Shown here piece after piece: positions 31,488 through 42,000 of a stretch of 64,000 nucleotides of DNA. The DNA comes from Lithospermum erythrorhizon (Eukaryota > Streptophyta > Magnoliopsida > Boraginales > Boraginaceae): the NCBI GenBank assembly GCA_019722365.1, contig JADFUC010002297.1:186001-250000 (forward strand), in the 5' to 3' direction. A program made the position numbers and the translations under genes. The notes under the pieces were generated by a model. The model searched no databases. It saw only the letters and a list, made by a program, of their open reading frames with translations, and had not been told where the DNA came from. The stretch's first letter is position 1; every line of letters begins with the position of its first letter.

Positions 31488-32861
31488 ATGATGAATTTAA
31501 TCAGTAAGAAAAATACTATTAAAAACAGTATTAATGCAGAATTTGATATTCCCAGAAATTTAGATTTACTCAATAAATGGATTATTCCTAAGATTGAATC
31601 TAAAGTTATATACCAGTTAGGACTTTTGAGAAACTTGGATTTAAACAAGTAGTTAAAACTACGGAAGAATCTATTTCTCTTAATGACGAAGAAATGGTTA
31701 TCAGATTACTAAGTGAAAAATATGTAGCTCCATATAGGAAGGATTATAAATTCCTACATATTGGACTTATACAAGTGGCTTTTAAACCTTTAACATTAGA
31801 AGGATTACAGAAAGTTTTATAGCAGCTTTAAGAGATGGTAGAAATTTGAATTGGAAACAATCTTTAATGGGTATAATCCAATCTAGTCTGGCACATGGAC
31901 CAGTTTATTTTGATGTTTATCCTAATTTATAATTATCTTTATCTAATATTAATATATTCGATGTTGTAACTTTAAATGTTAAAACACATGGTTATAATTA
32001 TATGCCAAGAACAGAAATTATATGTATATGTTAGAATTTATTATAAACCATTATTTACGCTAAACCCTCATTGTAAAAAGGTTGATAAACCTATAAATGA
32101 AACTATCTTAATAGAAACTAATTTTAGTAAATCTAATATAATGACTAGAAGATCTATCAAATGGGAAGAAATAAGCTTTCTAGAAAATTGGGTGATAGAA
32201 AGAACATTCAGGTTGACCGCAAATTTCAATCTAATTTAATTGATGTATTACAAACTCCAGAAGGAACTATAAATTTACAATTTGATAATTCTAATAAATT
32301 ATTAGAATCTTCGTTGAAATCATTAAGATCTAGATCACATTCAAATCATTCTTATATTTCACCTATAGATTATAAGGTAGACCAGGACATCCGGGTCAAT
32401 ATTAGAGCTTGATACGAAGAATCGGTTGAAAATCATAGAGTTGATGAGCTTCATATACGAAAAGATAATATAGTTAGAGGTTATAATACTAAATATGCAT
32501 ATAAAATTATTTGACCCAGGCTCCCCCAGCTTTGGGTATCTCACTTTCACGCAATATACGAAATAGGTTTTCCCATAGATGGATTAAAGTCAAAATAGAT
32601 TTTAGCCCGGCTCTATGGCTAGGCAAAAAATTAAAAAAGAATTTGCTTTGCCCAGATGGAAACCTTTTAGAAAATGGTTTTTGATAATTTTGATAATAAA
32701 GAACAATTGAATTACAAGAAGAATTTTATGAAACATGTTCACAATCTAATAATATATTATTTTTTGTCCCTTGGTTTATGTCCACTTATGTTAATCAATA
32801 TGTTTCTATTATAGAAAGAAACTATAGATTAATGAATGGTGAAAACGTTGATAGTACTTAT
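31488..32861 (+). pseudogene. Endogenous pararetrovirus: movement-protein region
   Basis: Adjoining plus-strand frames resemble the N-terminal part of a Caulimoviridae polyprotein. A segment with FLHIGLIQVAFKPLTLEGL and a later block containing SSLAHGPVYFDVYPNL match the 30K-type movement protein of petuvirus- and florendovirus-like members. Downstream, FPIDGLKSK and a block ending PRWKPF continue the polyprotein. The region is broken by at least three frameshifts and several stops (for example near 31650, 31820 and 31930), so no functional protein is encoded. It is interrupted at 32862 by a DNA transposon and resumes at 33833. Assignment to family is good; genus is inference. Confidence 0.75.
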
Positions 32862-33822
32862 TAGGGGAATAAGCAGGCGAGCAGGGACCGAATATCCTCA
32901 GGTTTGAGCTCGGCTCGGTGAACACCGAACCTTAGGTTTGGCTCGGCTCGACGAACAAAGAGGCTCGTTCATGACTGTTTCAAACGATTTGCCAGTAGTG
33001 AAAAAACATCAAATTAAAATCCCAAAATGAAAACATAATTGAAATATGTATGCAAATCTTAATATCCAAAACATAATTGAAATATGTATTTCAAAACATA
33101 ATTGAAATTGAACAATTAAACCCAAAACCTGATTAATATCCCAAATCCTAATTGTTGTGTTCTTCAATTTGTAAAGCCGTTCAATTCCATTCTTGCATTC
33201 TTCAATTCAATTGTACATGCATCATCATATTTAAAGATTAATCTCGATTTTGCGTGGGGTGGAAAAAATTGAGATTTTGTGGGAAAATATTGATAATCTG
33301 ATATTTTGGAATTTCCTTAGTTGGATTTTGGGGTTTTGGACTTTTGGTTGTGTTCTTGAATTGATTTGAGCTGATGAAGAGAGATGGAGAGAGTAGAGAC
33401 TAGAGTTGGAGAGATAGGTAAAATCTTGTAATCTCGCATCTTCCCCTTTATTTGAATTGTTTGAAAATGAGGAAAATGAATACGGAGTATATGGGCATTG
33501 GTTCTTGAGATGGGGGGGGGGGGGATTGGGCTGATGGGCTAAGTTAAATGGGGTGGGCTGATGGGCTAAGCTAAATGGGGTGTTGTATGGACTATGGGTT
33601 AAGCTAAGTTAAATTAGTTAAATGATATTAAATGATATTTTTGAGCTGATGGAGTTTATGGCCCAATGTCATGTAAAGTTATCGAGCCGAGCTTTTTCGA
33701 ACCGTTCGACGAATCGAGCCGAATACTGGTTTTTAAGGTTTGAGTCTCGGTTTGATTTCGAGCCGAGACTGATCCAGGTATTGAACGAATAATTGAACGA
33801 ATCGGCTTGATTCATTCTAATT
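32862..33822. mobile_element. 961-bp non-autonomous DNA transposon in the viral remnant
   Basis: Flanked by a 10-bp direct duplication TAGTACTTAT (32852-32861 and 33823-33832). The ends carry repeated GGCTCGGCTCG / CGAGCCGAGC subterminal motifs in inverted orientation, as in hAT-type elements, and short imperfect terminal repeats. Inside are a run of 13 G near 33514 and a duplicated GGGCTGATGGGCTAAG block. No coding sequence. The viral frame on both sides continues when the element and one duplicate are removed, so it entered after the virus. Confidence 0.75.
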
Positions 33823-33832
33823 TAGTACTTAT

Positions 33833-34034
33833 CCTTACTGCTTGACCTTTCAAATAAAAGATGGAAAAGCTTGTACTTTTTTGGCTTATTCAAGATTATT
33901 CGAGAATGATACATTACAAATAACTTGTAAACAAATAAATACTTTAATAGAATAAAATAATTATACAAATTACTTTTTAAATACTCTAGGAGAACAAATT
34001 ATTTTATTACATGATAAAGTAGAAAGTTTAATAT
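33833..34034 (+). pseudogene. Pararetrovirus polyprotein segment after transposon
   Basis: Continuation of the viral polyprotein to the right of the inserted transposon, degraded by stops. It ends abruptly at the breakpoint CCCCGCATG (34035), where an inverted copy of the protease region begins. Confidence 0.55.
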
Positions 34035-34497
34035 CCCCGCATGTGATAAAGTATGAGTAATTTTTTGAAAATATCTTGTGGGAATTAAGCCTTCTTGTAT
34101 AACATTTAAATCAGCTCCACTATCAATCAAGACTATAAATTCTTTAGAAAAATAATTATCTATTAAAAGAGTTATTTTTACAAACCATTTTTGAGATGTA
34201 ATCATCTCTAGAAGAAAATCTTCCTTTGAAAATTTATATTCATTTATATTGACAATATCTTTATAAGAATTTTCTAGTTTAGAAATTCTACTATCTAACT
34301 TATTATTTTCTTGTTTTAAATTTTTTATTTCATTTTTCAGATTATTAATTTCAACTAAAATATAATTTAATGAAGTAGGAGTATTATCAGTTCTTCTTTC
34401 TTTAAGTAGTTTATAAACTTCTGTCATTGAATATGGTTTATTAGTGGAAATAAAATTATTGATATTACTTGAAGTAGATGGAGTATTTTCATTTGAA
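34035..34497 (-). pseudogene. Inverted duplicate of viral coiled-coil/protease region
   Basis: The minus-strand frame 34427-33999 reads a coiled-coil segment (NNLKNEIKNLKQENNKLDSR) followed by an aspartic protease active-site motif LIDSGADLN. The same DNA occurs in plus orientation at 35777-36234, where it has frameshifts. Both copies end at the same sequence CATGCGGGG. The inverted copy is open for 142 codons but has lost everything after the first third of the protease. It separates the movement-protein part from the coat-protein part, so the remnant is rearranged. Confidence 0.8.
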
Positions 34498-35546
34498 TGA
34501 GGAACAAGAATTTATTTTCAATAATAGTTATAGTGGTAAAAATATTTATGAATGGAATATAGATAGTTATATTGATAAATAAATTTATAATGTTGTACAT
34601 AGAATGTTAATGTATTCTACCATTTGTAAAACTAATGGTATATTGATAAAAATATTGTTAATATGATAATATGTCGAGGATTTTCCGACCAAGCTGCCAA
34701 AGATTTGGTGGGATAATTATTTGACCCCAGACAAAAAATTGTCATATGTGGTGCAGTTAAACAAGAAAATGGACAAAATATTGAAAACGTTGTTTATACA
34801 TTAATTGTTAATATTGTAGAACATTTTACTGGTAGATATTCTGATAATAGTGAAAATATTAGAACCCTATTACAAATCTTAAGTGTAAAACTCTTACCGA
34901 TTTTAGATGGTATAAAGATACTTTTGTTAATAGAGTTATGGAACTCCTAAAGAGTAATAGCTCCCATTGGAAATCAAAATTTATTGATGGCCTTCCTTAT
35001 TTATTTGCAGAAAATGTAGGTAAAAATGTTAGAGGAGATAAGATATCTATTCCTTATGAAAATTATACTTATGGTAAACTAATAGGATCTTGTATTCAAG
35101 AAGGATTAAACTTATGTAATGAATTAAAATTAAATCAACAAATTAAGTGTCAAAATCTGCTAGAAAGATAACAATTAGGAAAATTTTGTGATCAGTTTGG
35201 AATGGACATTCCATCCACTAGCCGAAAAAGTAAAACTAAGAATAATAATAAAAATTATAATGAAAATTATAGTAGAAACTTCAAAAAGAGAAAATATTCT
35301 CAGAAAAAATTAGGAAAGAAAATAGACGAGGGAAAAAGAGCGAAGAAGGGAAAAAGAAAGAAAAAACTAATAGTTTGTTATAAATGTGGAAAAGTAGGTC
35401 ATTATGCAAAAAATTGTTGGACTAAGAAAAAGATTAATAATCTTGAAATAGATGATAAAACTAAAGAAGCTTTATGCAAAGTTTTATTAGACAAAACTGA
35501 TGAAGAATCCGAGAAGCAATTCTGTAGTAAATGTCTGAAGTTTTAA
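34498..35546 (+). pseudogene. Endogenous pararetrovirus: coat-protein region with zinc knuckle
   Basis: Frames 34550-35171 match the caulimovirid coat protein core (NIVEHFTGRY; YTYGKLIGSCIQEGLNLCNE), with stops near 34710 and 34885. After a stop at 35169 the frame 35202-35546 (114 codons) is very lysine-rich and contains the CCHC zinc knuckle CYKCGKVGHYAKNC, the nucleic-acid-binding motif of these coat proteins. Nothing here encodes an intact coat protein. Confidence 0.8.
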
Positions 35547-35547
35547 C

Positions 35548-35760
35548 ATGATAAATAATATCTTCGGGCCTATCAAAATACGAGAGGAGTCAGAATGTGA
35601 GCCATGTTCAATAGGACAACCTTGTATTAAGAAGGATGATAATCCTGAAGAAGGATCAGAATTTTATAAAATTCTGTCACAATTCCAAGAATTGAAAATC
35701 AATGTTCTAGATAATAATACTATCGTAGAATTCTTAAAAAATATAAAGGATCAGACTTAA
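35548..35760 (+). pseudogene. Pararetrovirus linker segment
   Basis: A 70-codon open frame follows the zinc-knuckle frame after a stop. It is acidic at the start (CEPCSIGQPCIKKDD) and helical toward the end. By position it is the polyprotein segment between coat protein and protease. No recognised domain. Confidence 0.5.
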
Positions 35761-35776
35761 GATCTAAAATTATAGA

Positions 35777-36513
35777 TCAAATGGAAAATACTCCATCTAC
35801 TTCAAATAATGTTAATAATTTTATTTCACTAATAAACCATATTCAATGACAGAAGTTTATAAACTACTTAAATAAAGAAGAGCGATAATACTCTTGCCAA
35901 ATTTAAATGATATTATAGTTGAAATTAATAATCTGAAAAAATGAAATAAAAAATTTAAACTTAAAATATATAATAAAATTGGATAGTATAATTTCTAAAC
36001 TAATTCTAAACTAGAAAAGTCTGATAAAGATATTGTCATATAAATGAATATAAATTTTCAAATGAAGATTTTCTTCTAGAATTGATTACATCTCAAACTC
36101 TTTTAATAGATAATTATTTTTCTAAAGAATTTATAGCCTTAATTGATAGTGGAGCTGATTTAAATGTTATACAAGAAGGCTTAATTCCCACAAGATATTT
36201 TCAAAAAACTACTCATACTTTATCCCATGCGGGGGGAGAAAAGTTAGATATAAGTTTTAAACTCCCAAAAGCATATGTTTGTGTTGATAATAAGTGCATT
36301 CTCACTAGTTTTCTACTAGTAAAAAATATTTCCAGCCAAGTAATACTAGGCTCACCATTCATAACAAAAATTTATCCCTTTGTTAATGTAGATAAAAATG
36401 GTATCATAGGAACTTATAATAAAAAACCAATTAATTTAAAATTTACCACCAAACCTTTCAAAAAAGAACTATATGAAATTCATGATAGAGTTAATAGTAG
36501 ATTCATATATTAG
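35777..36513 (+). pseudogene. Endogenous pararetrovirus: coiled-coil and protease region
   Basis: The 35777-36081 part is the frameshifted coiled-coil segment. The 36082-36513 frame (143 codons) holds the retropepsin-like protease with LIDSGADLN and the later ILGSPFI block, so the whole protease fold can be recognised. Relative to the inverted copy it lacks 18 bp just before the protease, between two CTCAAA-like strings. In related viruses reverse transcriptase and RNase H follow; here the frame stops at 36511 and a fold-back transposon starts at 36600, so the polymerase is absent from this locus. Confidence 0.8.
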
Positions 36514-36699
36514 CATTTGATATTATTTTACAAAATATTGTACAAGATGTATAAAGGAATTAAATATATTTTTAAATAATTTCCAAGGCATAAAATTTTG
36601 ACCGTTTACACTTACCCGACCGCATGGGTGTGGGTTGGAAAACACTTACTGCTCCATAATTAATAATATAAGTGAAAATTCATACACAAATATTTATCC

Positions 36700-38470
36700 C
36701 TACCGACCGCATGGAGTGTGGGTTGGAAAGCACTTCCACCCCACACTCCATATGTTGGGTTTAAGTTTGAACTCATGTAACACGCGTTGGGTTCTGATTT
36801 GTTGATATTAATATTTTGTAATAACAATTCAACATAATTAATATACTTAATTAATTTAAGATTTATTATGATATATATTAACCTAAAATGGATCGTGATA
36901 CATATTATTAACAAGAAATTAAAATATAATAACAATAAGTTTAACATTTTTGACACAATGTTCTTCACATTCATATAAACTATAAGTTTAACATAATTAT
37001 TTGTAATTACTAACTTTAACATTCTCAAAACGTTAGAAAAAAAACTAAAACTATAAATTCACAAATCTTAAAACACATACCGAATCACAATATCCAAAGT
37101 TATAATTTTCAAAGAACAAAAATATAACATACCGATTATTATCTTATACTTTTTGAATTTGAATGTTTAATTTTTTCATCCACCACACGAAACAAACGTT
37201 GGTTAAATATTGGAACAACCCGCCCATGTGCTCAGTTTGGCAACCGACCACACCCGTCCCATGCGTTGGGTTTTAAGTTTGAACCATTAGCACGTGATGG
37301 AGTTGATTTTTTGATATTTATATTTTGAAATAATAATTCAACAAAATTAATATATTTAATTAATTTAAGATTCATTATAATATAAATTAACATAAAATGG
37401 ATCATGATACATATTATTAACAAAAAAATAAATTATAATAAAAATGAGTTTAACATTTTTGACACAATGTTTTTCACATTCATATAAACAATAAGATTAA
37501 TATAGTTATTTATAATTACTAACTTTAACATTCTCAAAATTAAAAAAAAATCACAAATCTTTAAACAAACATAAAATTATAACATACCGAATCACAATAT
37601 CCAAAGTTATAATTTTCAACGTACAAAAATATAACATACCGATTATTATCTTATACTTTTTGAAATTTGAATGTTTAACATTTTTCATCCACCACACGAA
37701 ACACACGTTGGTTAAATATTGGAACAAAGAGCCCATATGCTCGGTTTGGCAACCGACCACACGTCCATGCGTTGGGTTTAAGTTTGAACCCATGTAGCAC
37801 GCGTTGGATTCTGATTTGTTGATATTAATATTTTGTAATAACAATTCAACATAATTAATATACTTAATTAATTTAAGATTCATTATGATATATATTAACA
37901 TAAAATGGATCATTATACATATTATTAACAAAAAATTAAAATATAACCAACAATAAAGTTTAACATTTTTTGACCACTGATATTCTTCACATTCATATAA
38001 ACTATAGTTTAACATAATTATTTATGATACTAACTTTAACATTCTCAAAGCGTTAAAAAAATTAAAAAATAAAGTCATAAATCTTAAAACAAACATAACA
38101 TTATAATATACGAATCCCATGATATCAAGTTATAATTTTAAACATACAAAAATATAACATACTAATTATCTTATACTTTTGAAATTTGAATGTTTAAAAT
38201 TTTCATCCGCCACAAACCTTGCGTTTGTTAAATATTGGAACAAACGACCCGTATGCTTTCGGTTTGGCAACCCGACAGCGCATATCATGCGTTTGGTTAC
38301 GATTTGTTGATATTAATATTTTGTAATAACGATCAACATAATTAATATACTTAATTAAGTTAAGATTCATTATGATATATATTAACGTAAAATTATACAT
38401 ATTATTAACAAAAAGATTAAATATAATAGCAATAAATTTAACATTTTTGACAAATATTTTCACGTTCATA
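36700..38470. repeat. Four ~490-510 bp tandem repeats
   Basis: The anchor block GATTTGTTGATATTAATATT (or close variants) occurs near 36796, 37304, 37813 and 38301, giving periods of about 508, 509 and 488 bp. Each unit also carries a CGTTGG start, the string TTAATTTAAGATTCATTAT, AACATTTTTGACA and TTCATCC-CCACACGAAAC. The last unit is shortened and runs into the inverted right arm. Confidence 0.85.
36711..36751. repeat. Strong hairpin at fold-back arm
   Basis: ATGGAGTGTGGG pairs with CCCACACTCCAT across a centre that itself pairs (TGGAA with TTCCA), forming an ~18-bp stem with one mismatch and a small loop. The same hairpin recurs in the right arm at 38767-38805. Confidence 0.75.
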
Positions 38471-39040
38471 TAAATATTATGTCAAATATATTAAACTTAT
38501 TGTTATTATATTTTAACTTTAATTAATAATATATTATATTCAGGTACATGTTAATATATATCATAATGAATCTTAAATTAATTAATTATATTAATTATAT
38601 TAGAATGTTATCTCGAAATATTAATAACAAATCGAGGAACCTTTATGCTACATGAGTTCAAACTTAAACGGCGTATGGGTGTGGGGTGGTGTTTCAACTC
38701 GCGCTCAATCGTGGATAAAGATAAATATTTGTGTATCAATTTTCACTTATATTCACAGAAGCCATTATGGAGTGTGGGGTGAAAGTACTTTAACCCACAC
38801 TCCCATGCATTGTCCGAGGTAAAATATAGTAAAATTTTGTGCATTGAAAATTAAGGCCTTAGAATTAGTTTTTACCGATTCACTTCTTGACAGACTATTG
38901 TCATTGTACAAATACATTGTACTCCGAATAAAATTCTTTGCAGTCACCTATGGATTCTCTAAGCATCAAACCTGAGAATATCCACAACTGTTGTATAATT
39001 TATGCAACATTTACTTTCCCAAACACCTTATGATTTTCTT

Positions 39041-42000
39041 CTATAGCTCATCTTTACCTACGCTTTCCTGGCTTTTCAAAATATCATTGATCCGCACAGC
39101 CAATTCCTTCGAGCTAGAAGTAGTAGCGAATTTGATCTGCAAAGAATATAATGTTCGTTAGAATAAGCATAAAGAAGGATTGAGGAGAAGAATGGTAAGA
39201 CGGTAACTACTTACAGGATTTGACTTGTCACCGGCTGGGTAGAACAACAGTGCTGGATAATCATCAACCTGCAAAATGGAATCGATTAAACATGTTAATA
39301 CCAGAGTTTGAACAGGCTTTATCATCAACATTGTCACATGGCAGGTCATGAATCCTCTCTCAAGGAACAAACATGTGAATGCATGAGCTCATAGAAAATA
39401 TTGTCTTGGATGTAGTATGGACCTGCAGAAGCGGATGTTCATTCGAGGAAGCATCTATTCTTGCAAAGGTTAAGTTGTCCAGTCCCTTAAAATGCTTTGC
39501 CAACTTCTCTACCTGTTTGCTAGTGGTTTCGCAGGCTATGCACCATGGTGTATGTACCTTGAAAAGAGGATGGAGTAAGTTGTTCAGGATGCAGGTAATC
39601 AAAGATGAAGTTTCTCGCACTTCCTTTGGATTAAATGTAGTGGTTTAAAATAAAGAATGGATGTAACAACAATTGAAGTACAGATACCCCAGAAACAACA
39701 TGATAATTGTAAAGAACTTCACCAACCTCCAGAAGAATGTTCTTTGGACTGCTTAGAACCAAATCATCAAATGTCTTCCCGACAACAATGTTGATGCTAG
39801 CATTTTTCTGCAATCAGACAATCACATCGGAATTTTCCAAGTGTTGGGGAATTATGAATATGGATTATGACTATATATGGAGTCATGATTTCCAGTAGCA
39901 CATACAGATAATAGAGTCATATCAAGACAACTCTCTAAATAAAGGAAGAAGTTATCCCCAATGATAACTCTTCTCACTTTTCGATTGCAGCTATGGGAGG
40001 AAATTTCAATCTAAAAAAATGGATGTCTGTGCAGCTTTACCAAAAGGTATATTTCTGAGATAGCTTTTCGAGTACAAGTACGAGTCAAGGGTCATATATT
40101 AAAACACCCATAGGCCATAGGTAAGGACGTAAGGTTATGGGTATGCAGTAAACCCTGTCATAACTTAACCCACAATCATAAGAACATTTTCTAACAAAAA
40201 TAGTGTCTGACACAGAATTGACCAATGATTCTATGATGTTTTCAATGTAATTTCAACCTACAAATTATGTAGCTAGACAAGCTATTTGGTTTGCATATGA
40301 CATCAAGCTGTTATTTATAAGTCTGGAGCCAGCTAACATTGGTGTACCTTCTTTGATTAAAAAAAAAAGGAAGTCAACACTTGATTCTAACCATATCTGA
40401 TAACATAATTTGCAAGCTAATTAAGATTATATATGTTGTAAAACTCTTCTGATGCCTCTTCTTCATTCAAAATTTAACAAGAATTCCTCATTTAACTTTA
40501 TTGGTCATTCATTCACAAATGAGTATGTTAGTTAGTAGGCTTGTCTTTCTTTTCAACCTTTAAAACAAAAGATTTCAATATCAAAAGCAGCCTGAATTTC
40601 TTGGCATAATCGTTCTAGATGACATTTAGTAAGAATTTCAAATAGCACTGCTAGATGGAAGCAGTAGTGATGGTCTTAATGTCAAGACAAGGGTGGAAGT
40701 GAGTTGAAAAGCTTATATGATGGAACATGTATTGGTAGACTTGGATCTTTGGCACAACTTAAACCCTACCGTGCTTCCCATCACTACGCATAGCCTTATG
40801 CTAGAAGTATAATCGTTTTGATGGGAATAAGTACATTCAAATGAATACAAGAAGATATCCCTCGAATCCACTGGAAATATACACGACAAGATGGGATAAG
40901 AAACTCACATTATCAGGTATTGGTTGTGATCTGTAAAATGGTGAAATAGTCCCATCTACAAGTGATGAGCAGAATTCCTGCATGGCCCATATTTGCAGAA
41001 AAGTTACATTAATGGCTTACAAATTATTCAAATCAATCAAAGAAAAACACACTTACTTCTATATTTTTTGGTGTAGGATCCATTTCCAGTAAAAACTTTG
41101 AGCTACTACTGTAGTTATAAGCAGCTACCTGGCAGTACGCAAATTATTCGATTAACTCAATTAATCAGAACAAATGGAACATGAGAAGTGAACAACATTC
41201 CAATCATGAACTCACAACTGTATCTTCAGATTCTTCTAGCCCATACAAAGTCAAGAAGGGTTTAGCTAGATTTTCCTCCTTGATATTTACGAACACGACC
41301 ATTATCTGCAAGAACAGTAACATTGTTTTAATAGAGCAGATCTGTAGGTATATATATAATAACAAGTTTTGGGCAACAAAAAAGCTACTTGACCTTTGAC
41401 TTGACCTTCCTAGCAATATCTTGCAGAGGCTGAAGCAGCTTTGTCAAGTCATCTGCCTCAGCAAAGACATATAACTAACAGAAAATGACGAGAGATTAAT
41501 TACTTGTTGGACCAGAAGCGGGGCAAAAAAAGAATTCTACAATGAATTTCAAGTATTCAAAGATGGCATGCATTGGAAAGCCTTAACCAAAGTTGTGAAT
41601 AGCGTTTTGCGGTCCATCGCGGTGAACCTTCAAAAGCTATAGCGGTGTCGCGAAGCGGTACTTTTTCGGAGTTTCTGATATGACATATTTATATAGATAT
41701 ATGACACAAAATTAGTAATGCTTGTAACCATTTAGTTGAATTCTTCCCTGTTTATAAACATCAAAGAACATCCAACAATAATTCGAAAGGCAAACGTGCA
41801 TAATTAAAGATTATCCGACAAACATGCATAAAAAATATCATCAATACAATCAAAAGAATATGCATCAATTAAAATAGATTACATATTTAATCAATATATT
41901 AAGGTATTAACAAATTAAAAAAACAGATTATCAAATTATTAACAAATTATCAATAAAAAAATAAATGATCAAATTATTAACAAATTATCAACTTATCAAT

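Larger units (their letters stand above)
36600..38829. mobile_element. Mutator-like fold-back element with internal tandem repeats
   Basis: The left arm (36600 to about 36970) and the right arm (38829 down to about 38475) are inverted copies of each other over about 370 bp. Shared landmarks include AAGTGAAAATT-ATACACAAA, CCCCACACTCCAT and TTAATTTAAGATT(C/T)ATTATG. The element is flanked by the 9-bp direct repeat TAAAATTTT (36591-36599 and 38830-38838). Long inverted ends plus a 9-bp duplication fit a non-autonomous Mutator-like element, although the flanking 9-mer is itself AT-palindromic and could be coincidence. Between the arms lie tandem ~0.5-kb repeats. No transposase. The 'proteins' rich in MNLKLIKYINYVELL in this stretch are repeat translations. 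Confidence 0.7.

Noticed and set aside
33999..34427. Host aspartic protease gene
   Set aside because: Same DNA as the viral protease segment at 35777-36234 in inverted orientation, truncated, with no introns or host-like domains.
36660..38469. Several minus-strand frames sharing MNLKLIKYINYVELLLQNIN-like sequence, looking like a protein family
   Set aside because: They are translations of the ~0.5-kb tandem repeats inside the fold-back element; conservation follows the DNA unit, and stops fall at every unit boundary.
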